Origin: Hofstenia miamia
Lineage: Eukaryota; Xenacoelomorpha; Acoela
DNA length: 64,000 nt
Direction of reading: 5' to 3'
NCBI GenBank assembly: GCA_004352715.1
Contig: SCFE01000092.1
Location: 846,471-910,470, forward strand
The notes beneath the pieces were generated by a model. The model was not told where the DNA came from. It saw only the letters and a list, made by a program, of their open reading frames with translations, and searched no databases. This document shows, piece after piece, positions 20,901 to 32,900 of this stretch (the first letter of the stretch is position 1; every line of letters begins with the position of its first letter). A program made the position numbers and the translations under genes.

Positions 20901-23900
20901 TTTATGCATTTTATCATCAATTTTAAAGATATCCTAATGAAACTTTGTAATCACAAAGCGATAGTTATGGAGCACGTGCTGGTAAAATTTCATTGTCATG
21001 CTATTATTTCTCTTTGTTCGGCGGACTACTAAATTAAGACTACTTTCGAAAGCCTAAAAAAATCGCCTATTATGCAAACTTCCCATTGCAGAAATGAGCT
21101 GATTTTTTGCAAACAGCTTTATTTTAAATAAAAAACTTGGCAGACAAAAAATTAGAACAATCCCATTAAAGTTCATGGAGTAATACTAGTTTTAATATTG
21201 GGGGGAATCGTGTTACCCTATGTTTACACCTGATTATCTCCTGAAATATTTGTCCGATCTTAAAAATTTTAAGAATTTCAAAATCCTCATAAAATTTTGC
21301 GTCTGGCCTCATCAACCCATAAAAAAAATCGTAAGATTACACCCTGCAAGCTGGAAATGAGTAATAAAAACAGCAAAAAATCAACCATAATTTTGCTTTT
21401 TTTGGACTTTTTTGATCTAAAATACTAATTACTACTGTAGCACAAGTAATGCTCTGATCATTCTGGAAAGGGTTGGGGTGGCCTATTATTGACCCTTCTG
21501 AACAAAATTGCTAAAGGGACAAAAGCTGTAACTTCAAAAATCGGTCAAAAATCCTTTCGAGAAAAAATTAATTCAAAGGCATTCTACACTACAACTTTAT
21601 CTCTTAGGGAAACAGTGTTAAAAATATAATGTCGATGTATCTAGATGTAAAATTTAATTTCCAATCGATTGGAAGTGGTTTCAAGTCGATCGGATCAATA
21701 TTGACTGAGATATTGATGTTTAAAGTTAGTCGGGAATTAATAAATTCTAGTCGCATTTTATCGAGTCTAGAAGGGTAATCACGCCACTTTTACCGCGATT
21801 GAAGGCATAGTCCCAGTTTTCCTATTGGGAAACAATTTGATTAAAGGCATATTCTACACTACTATTTATCTCTTAGGAAAACGAATTTATATTAAAAAAT
21901 AATGATTGATCTAGATGTAAAATTTTATTTCCAATCGATTGGAAGTAGTTTGAAGTCGATCAGACCAATATTGACAGAGATATTACCGATTATTATTAAA
22001 ATAGGGAAGCGAAAAAGTTTTTAGGCACATTTTTGCTGACCCAGCCATGAAATTGAGCAAATTTGGGGAATTATTCCAATTTCCCGATCGGGAAAAAATC
22101 TGGTTATATAGGGGATACACCTGGTCTGAAAATTTGGAAAAAATATTTTTTATAAAATATTTGGCTTTCAGTCAGTTTCAGGGATAACATTCAAAGCTTA
22201 ATTAAGTAAGAATTAGTGGAAGTGCATTGGCTAATGAATTTTTAAAGCAATAATCTAACTGTTAATGATAATACATTTACTATCTTTGCATAGTCAGATA
22301 TTTAAATGTTGTTAAATGTTTTAGTATGTCTGTATCAATTGATTTGGTTCACCTACTTATTGATATTCATGGTGAAGAGAGGCACTCTTCTGTACTCCTC
22401 AAAGAGTAACTAGCCTTAAAACAACTACTATATCTAATGCAATGTTTAGTATATGTAAGGAGGATTCACCCGACGTTATTGTGGAAACCCCACCATCTTA
22501 ACAGCCATGCTGTTCTGTGCTGCAGACTCCACCACTGTAGGAACAGTTTAGATTGCTTTAATTAAATTTATTTTAGGCTATTGAGACATTCAAATTTTGA
22601 AACCCCTGTGCGGGATAGGAGGTTTGACTATAAGCCAAAAAGTCTCTCCATGGAACTAGTTCCTGCAAGCTCTAGCCGACAGGAAAAGTCTCAAGACAAT
22701 TCAAGCTCTGATGAGTAAGAATTTTTAACATTGAAATATATATTTTGCATTTGTAGGTCAATTTTTGCCCAGCCTACAATTGAGGCAACAACATCTAGCC
22801 CACAGGAAAAGCCTCAGGACTATTCAAGCTCTGTAAGAATTTTTAACATTGAAATAATTTTTTTTCATTTTTAGGTCGATTTTTGCCCAGCCTAAAATAG
22901 AAAGGCATGCAGGAATATGTGCATTTTGTTCCAAGAAATGCACATCAATATCAAGGCATGTGAAGGTGCATACAAAGGATCACATTGAGAGACGCCTCAT
23001 TACGAAGCTCTCTATTAAATCGTTTACTCAAAAAAGGAAAGTTTTCAAATACTGCAGAATATGTCAGTATTGTAGCATAACAAAAATACATCATCCTAAA
23101 GATCATGCCCCTGTCTGGGATGAAAGTATTCAAGGTATGATAAACACTGTTTGCTCAAAGCAATATTTGCTTAGCAAACCTGCCAATCAATATGAAAAGG
23201 CCTATGCGTGATAAGTTTCCTGCTTCTTTTACAGTAGTTCTTGATAACTACCAATTACAAGAAGAAAAGTACTACAAGGAGCAAAGAAAGAAGCCCAAAA
23301 GGATGCAACAAAGTCTCTCAGACTAGGAATCACGTATGTATATTAATTCAGGGATAACTTAAATTGAAATTTGTTGAAGCAGTGATAGTCATTCTAAATC
23401 AGCCAAAGGAATGCAATTTATTAGTATACAATTACTGTTTAGTTTAACTTCTGTAAAAAGATTGCAAAGTCTACAGAAGAATTTTCAAATATGGATGCTA
23501 GTGGGCCTTTCCTAACATTTATGATTGAGGTAATCATATTACAGAAATGCAGAAATTTTTGGCATTTACTGCAGACAGAGTGAAAGACACTTGGCCAGAA
23601 AAGGCTATGTATGTCATTAAACAAACAGCAACAAAAATAACTCGATTAAAGGTTGCAGGGGCAAAGGTTGTTAGAGATCTACAACCAAGCTGCCTTGGGA
23701 TCTTGAAACAGCTCTATGATGTAAGCATATTTAGTTTATTTTTTAAACTAAATATTGTTTAGAGACTAGTGGAATACATTACGAGCCAGCTTTATCCGGA
23801 CAAATTTCTATTCAAGTGCTTAGTGGCATATATTCTATGTCAAAATGGTTGCCGCCCTGCAACCATTGAGAATGTTACAATTGGAATGTGGAGAAGGTTA

Positions 23901-26900
23901 CATATTATGGTATTTTTTATGCTAACCTGAATTTAGAACAGAACAATCTGGTGCAATTTATGCACAATTTGTTACAATAATGGTGGTCCCTGATGAAGTT
24001 TACCAGTTATTTATCTCAGAACAGGGATTCACCCTTAAGGATTTCGAGAAAAAAATGGAAATGCTCCCTCAATTTAAAACATCGAAGAACTTTATTGGTG
24101 TCCTAACAGTCCAAAAAGACATTCATGAAGTAATTCTCCGAATGACGAAATACCGTCATGAGAGTGAGCAGTTGATAGCTCCTCCAGGCAGATCTATCTC
24201 TCTGTCACATGGTCGTACTGCAGAGTACCTAAGAGAGATCATGGATAAATTCAACATTAAGGGTATTAATTTATTTCAACAATGATATAATTATATCAGC
24301 CAAAGGATTACCTTAATTTATTTGTAGCAAGTACAAATTTTACGCTGTAAGCTAAAGGTGCAAGGTTGGATTGAATTGAACAGTGATTTAATTGTATCAG
24401 CCAAAGGAATGCCATAAATTATAAATTTATAATTTAGAAACACTAAATTCCATCCTTATAAGGAAAGAACTGCAGACTCTGTCAGCAAATGCATCTAAAG
24501 AAGTGAAGAAAAGTGTTCATTGTAGCTTAGAACACAACGAAAACACTGCAAACCGAGTCTATGTTAATAGAAATGTCATCATGGCTAGCGCTACTGCTGC
24601 CAAACACTTCTCAAGTAATCTTGTTGAATATTGTATGCCTTCAACAAGTGCCTTACCTGAAGAAAGGCTTGAAGACCTTAATGGTAAAAATTTCTTGCTT
24701 TTTGCATTATTGATCTTAGCTTTAGATGATGGAGTTAATAGTGAGAATAGTGATGACACTGACAGCGATTTCAGCATCACTCAACCATCACAAAGTGATG
24801 TAAAGAAAGAAGTTCGCAAAAGGTTCTTCAATAGAACTACTAAAGATGAAAAATTAAAGCTCGAGCCTCTATTTGAACCTTTCTTCAACCATTTTGAGGC
24901 GTCATTCATCAACAGGAAACCTATTGGAAGGGTAGAAATACGCCATTTCTGCCAGATGAACAAGCTTGGGCACCAAATTGGTGAAAAACTGCGCCAGAAG
25001 GCACGAAAAATTTTCAAAACATTGTAAATATCTGTAAATAAACTTTTAAAAGCATGAGCTATTTTACTGTCAGCTAAAGAAATGCTTAGTTGTAGTGCAT
25101 TGCTAACAGTGGGAATGTATTTTTGTCAGCCAAAGGAGAGAATACTTATTAAGTACTGAATGCAGTGGGAATGTATGTTTGTCAGCCAAAGGAGAGAATG
25201 CTTGTTAAGTACAGAATGCAGTGGGAATGTATGTTTGTAAGCCAAAAAATTGTTTACTGTTTGAAGTGTAAATTCAATGCTTATTGCTATCAGCCAAAGG
25301 AGTGCTAGTTTGCTGTTTTGTGAGTGTGTGTTCTAGTACCTGTATAGAGATTCATGGTGTTAATTAGCACATTCATTCTGTAATGAATGAAAGGTATAGG
25401 TTAAAATCTCATTGAATCTATGTATGCTTTCTATGCTCTTTGATGGAAAATAGAGAAGGGACACGGTTTACATAGCAAGTGGTGCATGATAAGCAAATAA
25501 ACCAGAAACTGTTGCAAATGTACTCTAAAAGACTGTAATGGTACCACAGCAATTTCTTTGCCAGTGGAAACTTTTAACCTGTGACTTAACAGTCACTTAA
25601 CTAGATGATAGTGTAGCCTACTCTGTAGACAAGGTAGCATTCTAGTACAATATTTTTTACCTTTGAGATGGGAAACTAACTTTTGTTAGAGAAGGTGCAA
25701 GAAAGGTTACCTGTGCCTATCATGGATTAAGTGTGCAGGCTTTGAGATGGGAATCTAAGTTGGAGAATATATTAGAAAGATTACTCCTCAAAGCTTGATT
25801 AAATTGGTAATAAAAACATAGTAGACCATGTCTTACACTACTCATCTGTACTTTTCTAGATGTAATTTATAATTTGCAATCGAATATAAGTAGTCCCAAG
25901 TTCATAGCAGTAATATTGACAGAGATATTAATGATTAATTTTAAAACATATTTTTAAAAAATTATATATATATATATAAAATTTGAAAGATGGAAGGCTG
26001 TGCTAAAAATATTTTTTTAATGCAGTTAGATGTAAAATTTGATTTAAAATCGATTGAAAGTGGTTTCAAGTCGATACGACCATTATTGAGATATCGGCTT
26101 TTTTAAATATCGTTCTTTGGCCATTTTGAAAAATATTACATACGGTAACACCTTATGCCCCACACGAAATAATGACCCAAAAATTTTAAAATTGGTTTTA
26201 GGGATATCAATGGAGTTAGACAAGAGTAAATTGAAAGTCTGGTACTGTTACCGTATGTTCAGGAATGTTAACGTATGTTAATGCTGGTCTGGGCCGACAC
26301 CATATGTGATCACATACGGTAACAAAGGTCAGGTGATCGCTCTGACTGGTTTGATGATATTCTCCGTGGTTGGTTTTATACCATGATCCGTTACAAGTAA
26401 CATGGTTTTGCGACTCAACGAACTACCCAAATGAAATCGTTTATCTTTATGGCACTCTTACTCACTATTCTTTAGTCAGCTCTTGATGACACGATGATCT
26501 CTGATAATCAAGCTCTTGTTATATGTTCATTTTTTGCGGTCACAACTACCTCGTTAATACACAGTAAATTGTTAGAATTAAAACGTGGATTCGGTCGTTT
26601 GACAATCCCGCAGATTCAATTAATTTAATAGCGACACTTTCAATTTTACTTCTACACTTTTTTGGAATTTATAAAATATATTTTTCATTTAAAAAATAAG
26701 TTTTCATTTCAATTTATTATAGATATCTGATTAAATTAACGTCTTTCTGTATGAAATATATTATATTTAAACGATTTTCATCATTGAAGCAACCACCTTT
26801 TGTTAGCGACGACATGAATATAAGATTTTTCAGTAATGAACCTCTATAATATTCCGACTGTTTCAAACACAAAATGACACGAGCTGCTCGGAAGAATTAC

Positions 26901-29900
26901 GGTGACAAGGCAATCGACTATGTCAAACTGCAAAGAAGTAGAGTCAGTTGAGAAGTTCTTTGCAAATATTACTCCTGAACATAAAGTGTCATTAGAAGCT
27001 TATATGTTTGTTTGCGTAGTTAATGAAATGGGGGACATTATAAGCAAGGTGGAATGTAAAACGTTTCTCATTTCGGAGGACGCAATAATGTGACTGTGCA
27101 GGAGTTCGCAAGTATCTTCCTCTATAGTCGTAATTTTTTACTAGAAAAAGTCGGAGCTTGCAGCAAAGCAAGGAAGTTTTCTTCTCGTATGTTTTCATTA
27201 AAAAATTTAATTTTTAGTTTATTTTTAAATGTTCAATTCCAATATTCATTTTTAAGGCTGCAGGTGCCTCAAAAATATCTGAGCATTCTAACATTGACGT
27301 CGATATCGAAAAAATTATGCAGGATTGTATTGATGTGCTAAGCCCTTCATCTTTTTTGTATTGATTTTTGAGAAAAAATCGCCTTTTGAAAAGCTATACA
27401 TTGATAATCTTATCTCCCACTATAGAAATTCTACGACATACCAATTTTTGGTGTTTGTCAAAAAAGACATTTCATCAATAGTTACCGAGGACTTATCTAT
27501 AATCAAACTTCTTCACAAATCTCATATATGGTTCGCTTTGGTCGCATCACATTTAAAGCGTAAAATGCAGTACAAAGGCAGGTTTGTTAGGAGAATAATG
27601 GGGGGGGGGCATGCATACGTCACAAATCTAACGTTGTTGAGATATTGAAAGTCCTGTTCTGAATATTCTTAATGAAAAGTATAATTTTGAGATTTGTATT
27701 TGCTTTATAATCCACACACTATCTTAGATATTTGCTGCAACATCGGATGGCCTTTCAAATGATTACGTTATTGAAATAAAGAGCTCATTTTCGCATGAAG
27801 CATTAAAGAACTACTATTCTCGTGATTATAAAATTAAGCCAAAACCCTAAGCACAAATTCAGATGCAAATGTTCCTTTGCAATCGAAAAAAGGGCATTGT
27901 TTTATGTAAACCACACGGATTTCGAATTACAACCATTAAAGTAGACTATGATATAGACTTTGCTAGTTATATTATTTTTTGGAATTGTATTGACCTTGGA
28001 AGCGTTGTATTTATAAAAAATTATGTGCCTAATATTTAACATAAAAAATTAAGATTTGTAATATAAAATAATTCAATCGTACATTTGTTTGCACAAATGT
28101 AGGTTCAAGAGCTTCCAAACCTGTATTTTTATCAATGTTTATATATATATATATTAAGAGGGAGTTCTGATTACTCTTTGCAAAAAGGTTTACGAGATAA
28201 AAGGATTGTCCTTACCGAAATCAACACAACCCTGAAAATCGACTAAGTTTAGCCTTCACATGCACCATGACGATGTAATCAGTACTTCTATTTCTTTGCG
28301 GATGGTGTATAGCTTTCCTATAGATTATATGCATACGTGTTCCTTGTGAATCTATCTTAATAAGAATGACTATCACTAATCATTTTATTTGTTATATACC
28401 ATTTTTGCCAAATTCAGTAGCATCAAGAAAATTACGTTGATTACAGGAACTCAAGCATCATAAGAAAATGAATATTGTACAATAATGCTGTATGCGGTGT
28501 TGTAGCTTTAAAATTTTTTTGAATGAAGATCTATATTGGAATTTTGCTCATTTTTTATAGCTATGAGAATTTTTTGCGCTTCAAATGTGAAAGCATCGAT
28601 AAAGCTTGCATCAGAATTGTTAAAAACGTTTATTGAATCAAGTGTCTTTATATAAGAGTGTAAATTTGTTGCATATTTTGTCCATCGCTTTCTTCCTGCC
28701 AAATTTTGTGACTCTCTATGGATGTGCTGACAACTGTTCATGTTTTGAGTTTGAGAATTATAATCAAGTTGAGAAAAGCACTATAAAGAGTGGCTCAAAT
28801 GCAGATTGTAAAAGGTAAACATAGAAGTAATGATTTTGACCTTTATTTACAATATATAATGAACGAGCAAGGCTTGTCCCAAAGTTGTGCATTTTATAAT
28901 AACGCTAAATGTCGATTGCGAAATTTTATGGTATCCATATCCATACTAGTTCATTCAAACATCATGTTCTTTCCATCCTCTGAATATATGTTTTCTACGT
29001 CAAAAAAGAAATCTAAATTACTTGAATTTGCATTTTTACAATTGTATATACAATAGTTCATTGAATTTACGAAATAGCAATTTAACTATTAAATTAGCGT
29101 TACAATTCTTAATTAATTATATTATTTCTATGTTCTTACTGTAGTTTTGGTGTTAGATAGAATTTCTACAAAAGGCAAGGCAATAGGTATCTGTTATTTT
29201 TAAAATTTAACTATTATTTGCTGTTATGCTTATTTTTAGATGAAAATTCCCTGGAGTATGTTCCAAGAAAACTTGGCCTTACTACAGAATGTTTGCATGT
29301 GACATCCAAGATATTCATCAATACTGGGCAAGTGTGTATATGAGATAAGGCATAAGCAATTAATCATTGACAATTCAGATATGAAGCATCGAAATTTGTT
29401 AACTCTTCAAGCTTTCTATTTACTTTCGCCTAAAAGATTATTCAGACCCATACAAAACCTCAGATTACGCACAGATGCAAGCGATAATGCAGGAGGACTT
29501 TGTTTTGAAATGCTTAAAGACACAGTATCGGAATTGAAATTTTCTTACAGTTATTTTTTTCAGAAAAAATGATCCAATTACACATATATCAAAAAGTGAT
29601 GATAATGTTATTTATTGCAGTTCTTGAAGCCAACCCAGAAAAGATCATTTTCACGGCTTCTGAACCTCTATATTTAGTCTGTTTATGCTACAAGGTAGTT
29701 TCTGATATTATACCTCAAATGACTCAATCTATAAATATTCTGTCATGGGTTAAAAATATCTCTGTTAGATGGATCTCAACACACCAGAACTTCACCAATG
29801 CACCACCAAGGACATATTACAGTGAAATTTTTGTTATTGGTGATTTTTTCTTTCCTCTGCATTACTTGCGTCAATTAAATTTGAAGTTTATAAATAAGAG

Positions 29901-32900
29901 TTTAGAGAAGATTAAGTGCAGTTTATGATCATAATTTGTAGTGTCACGTGAAAAGCGAAAAACCAGACGAATCACGGTAAAAATGTGCTATAAAATTTTT
30001 CTTCTGCAATTGTTTAAAAACCTCCTATAAACTACGAAAGAAGCTAACAAAATAGGCTAAAATGGTGCAATACCAAATAATACATCATTTATAGATGGTG
30101 ACACTCAAAGTTCTATTGGTGGCGAAATTGGCATTGCGGGACCATCACTCATTTCGACTAATGGCAAGTTCACCTTGACTAATCGTAAATATTGAGCTTT
30201 AATTTTAGCATCGAGCCAGCTGCAGTCATCATTGGAAGCGTATTTGAATATTAAATATTCCAGCAAAAACTGTATTGATAATTCAACTGCAGATGATTCG
30301 GCGAGAAATATTCTACGCTATTTGGAAACAAAGGCTTTATGGGCATAATTGCAAAGTATAAAAAAATAATTTCTCTAGAAGCATTCTTTCATGAAAAATC
30401 TCAAAACACAAAAAGTATTTTTGGCGTTAAATACCAGTCTTCAGCTAAGGAAATAAATGCTTTTAAAATGTAGAGATTATATAAAACACTATTTACAGAG
30501 ACTGGTGTTGAAAAGCAACATGTTTCTAACCAGGTTGTGCGAAAGTATTTATCGTACTACGATTGATATCAATCTGATGAAAACGTAATAACTTTATATC
30601 ATTCGTAGCAAAACGTAACAAAAACATTATTAAAGTTACTACGATTATAAAGGAACGTAATATGTATCCATACGATTATTACATAATTTTTTCTAATACT
30701 TTTGAAAAATGATGCAGCAAATGTAGTGAAATATTAAGAGTAAATCTCCAAATTAGTCTAGAAGTGTTCAAAATACAGTAAATAATTGTTGATTTTGTTC
30801 ATTGTTACAATGCCAGCTCAGAGTTGCAAATGGGCCAAAAATTTCGGCCCAAGCCTATGTTTGGTGGCCGAGGCCCAGCCTAAGCCCAAATAGAAATCTG
30901 AAAAAATCTCAAGTCCAGCTCAAACGCAGAAGAATTATCAAAATATTAATAAGATTTAAAACATTTTGATTGACAATCACTATTACAAAAACTTTAAAAG
31001 ATCAGCAGTGCTGGCTGATCTCAATAGTTCCAATGCCTCCATCTTTTCAAGACTAATCAAGCTTCTTTTCGAAGTAATTATTAGGCCAGCATGGGAGAAA
31101 TCTCTCTTAGACTGCGACGATGTTGCCTGAATACAGAATACTTTTCTGGTAATTATTCCTAAAATGGGCATGTCTATTCTGGATCTCTAGAAATTGAGAG
31201 GGTACTTGGCAAATTAAAGTAAGTTGAAAATTCCTAAACATAAATCAATATCTAAAATAGATACTATATTAATACTTGTTGGAACATATCAGATTGAAGA
31301 CTTTCTTTATTAGATAAAGAATCTTCAAATCTTAAATAATCAAAAAATGGATCTGTAGACTCTATTCTTGGCTTTTTAGAGACCACACTTGCTTGAGTGT
31401 TTGGAGAACTTTCATTACCATTGTTTGACAAATGAAATGTCCAACTCTTGATATCTTCAAAGAGCTCGAGCTTAAACTTTCTTTGGTCCCCTATTCCAAA
31501 GTAAACGCCTTCTCATACAGCTTAAATCTCTAATTGTTCCCTTCCTTTTTCACAAATAATTATCAGATTAAATAAAACGTTGTTGAATGCTTGCCAATTA
31601 ACGTAGATTGCACGAATTCACTCGATTATAAACTACTTGTACATCATTCAGATTTGCAAGATTTTTTTCAAATCTATCCCATTGAAATAAAAATAATTTG
31701 GCGGCCCAAGCCCAGCTCCAAATAGAAATAGAAAAACGGCCCAAGCCCAATGGGCCGGCCCAGTTCACTTGCAACTCTGTACCAGCTATTGCAAATATGT
31801 CAATATCACATGCTTTTTCAGTGTAGTATAGAACTATTTTTTCTAGCTTGGGTCGATTCATAACGCAGCAGAATATATATAAACATTCTAAAACTCAATG
31901 TAAGTTTTTCAATTTTAGTGAGTAGATTTCATTAGAAATTTCTATTCTATATTCAACTTTAGTCTAGCAAAACAAAAACAAATAATAATTTTTAGCAAAG
32001 GCTCTAATATGGCATTAATATTAATGGGCATTAAATGCGCTAAAAATGAACTTTTCCTGGTGTGCGCCCTCCATCCAGGGGTGTTAAAAAATATAGTGTA
32101 CTGTTATTTTTTATTACACTATTCAAAAATAAATAAGTGCGCTTTCCAATTTTAAAAAATAAGTTATTGCAATAAGTGCACTTACTTTTCACTATACATG
32201 TACATCCAGTATGCATACGTATATAATAGTGATAATGCAATGAAATATAGAAAATTTAAAGAATCCTGCTTTCAATAACAAAAATAAAAGAATAAAATCC
32301 ATGTAATCCAAGAAAATATAGTTATAGCTTTTTTAGAAGGTAATGCTAATAAAGTTTGATTTGATGATAACGCTGATATTGGTCGTTGAGAAGAAAGTTC
32401 TTCTTCAAACTTAAATAAATTTTTTGAAAATAAGAATTTGTTGGTGAATCTTGAATACGATCTTCATGATTTAACACTACCTACTACAAATGAAAACTTT
32501 TCAACTATCTTATTTTTAAATATTAAGATTGATGGTGATTCTTTAATTAAAAGTCGAAAAATGTCACTTTGGCCAATATGACTTCAAATAGCTAGCATGC
32601 CCTTACCTATTCGTTCTTCATACCACAATCTTATTCTTGCTGGTATTTGGTTTGGGGTAGGTAAACCAAATTGGAACAGATATTTAAATTCTCTAGTAAA
32701 CGAAATCCAATATTTGAACAAGTAAGGCTTACCAGGTAATACTAGCATTAATTGCCAGACTTTCCTATTAATCGTTGATATGGTTGCTAAATCTAATATC
32801 TTAAATTTTATTCAATTTAATGGATATTTTGGCTGTACTGTTTGTCTTGCGAAGGGTATTCATATGAATAAACGTCATATTTATCCTTATGAGCAATTTT

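Larger units (their letters stand above)
21640..26095. repeat. Four dispersed direct repeats in both arms of the recombinase unit
   Basis: Copies of roughly 70-80 bp start near 21645, 21908, 25857 and 26027. Common features are (TCTA)GATGTAAAATTT, (C/A)AATCGATTGGAAGT and GGTTTCAAGTCGAT, then ACCAATATTGAC(A/T)GAGATATT. The two left copies are the best preserved. All are in the same orientation, two on each side of the gene. Confidence 0.7.
20869..26332 (+). mobile_element. Candidate 5.5-kb element carrying a Crypton-like tyrosine recombinase gene
   Basis: Proposed ends are an inverted 22-bp pair: CTGACCGTTGTTACCATATG... at 20869-20890 and the complement at 26311-26332 (19 of 22 positions equal). 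The GTTACCNTATGT core recurs at 21209-21220 and, in either orientation, near 26138, 26247, 26268 and 26311, so it clusters at both ends. A second family of direct repeats (GATGTAAAATTT...TCGATTGAAAGTGGTTTCAAG) occurs twice in the left arm and twice in the right. No flanking target duplication is obvious. The centre holds the recombinase gene 22326-25027. Cryptons as described lack inverted repeats, so either the ends are coincidental or this is an unusual arrangement. The boundaries are inference. Confidence 0.5.

Noticed and set aside
23196-23340. Frameshifts in the recombinase gene around 23200
   Set aside because: The apparent stops vanish if an intron 23135-23278 (GTATGA...CTACAAG) is removed and the next donor is taken at 23338.
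28508-28741. Minus-strand frame (DAFTFEAQKILIAI) as the missing SMPD4 exon between 42526 and 20268
   Set aside because: Right strand and order, weak resemblance to the family's 'FGPEARTLVLRLAQ' block, but no usable donor before the stop and no phase-compatible acceptor with a pyrimidine tract. Kept as unresolved.
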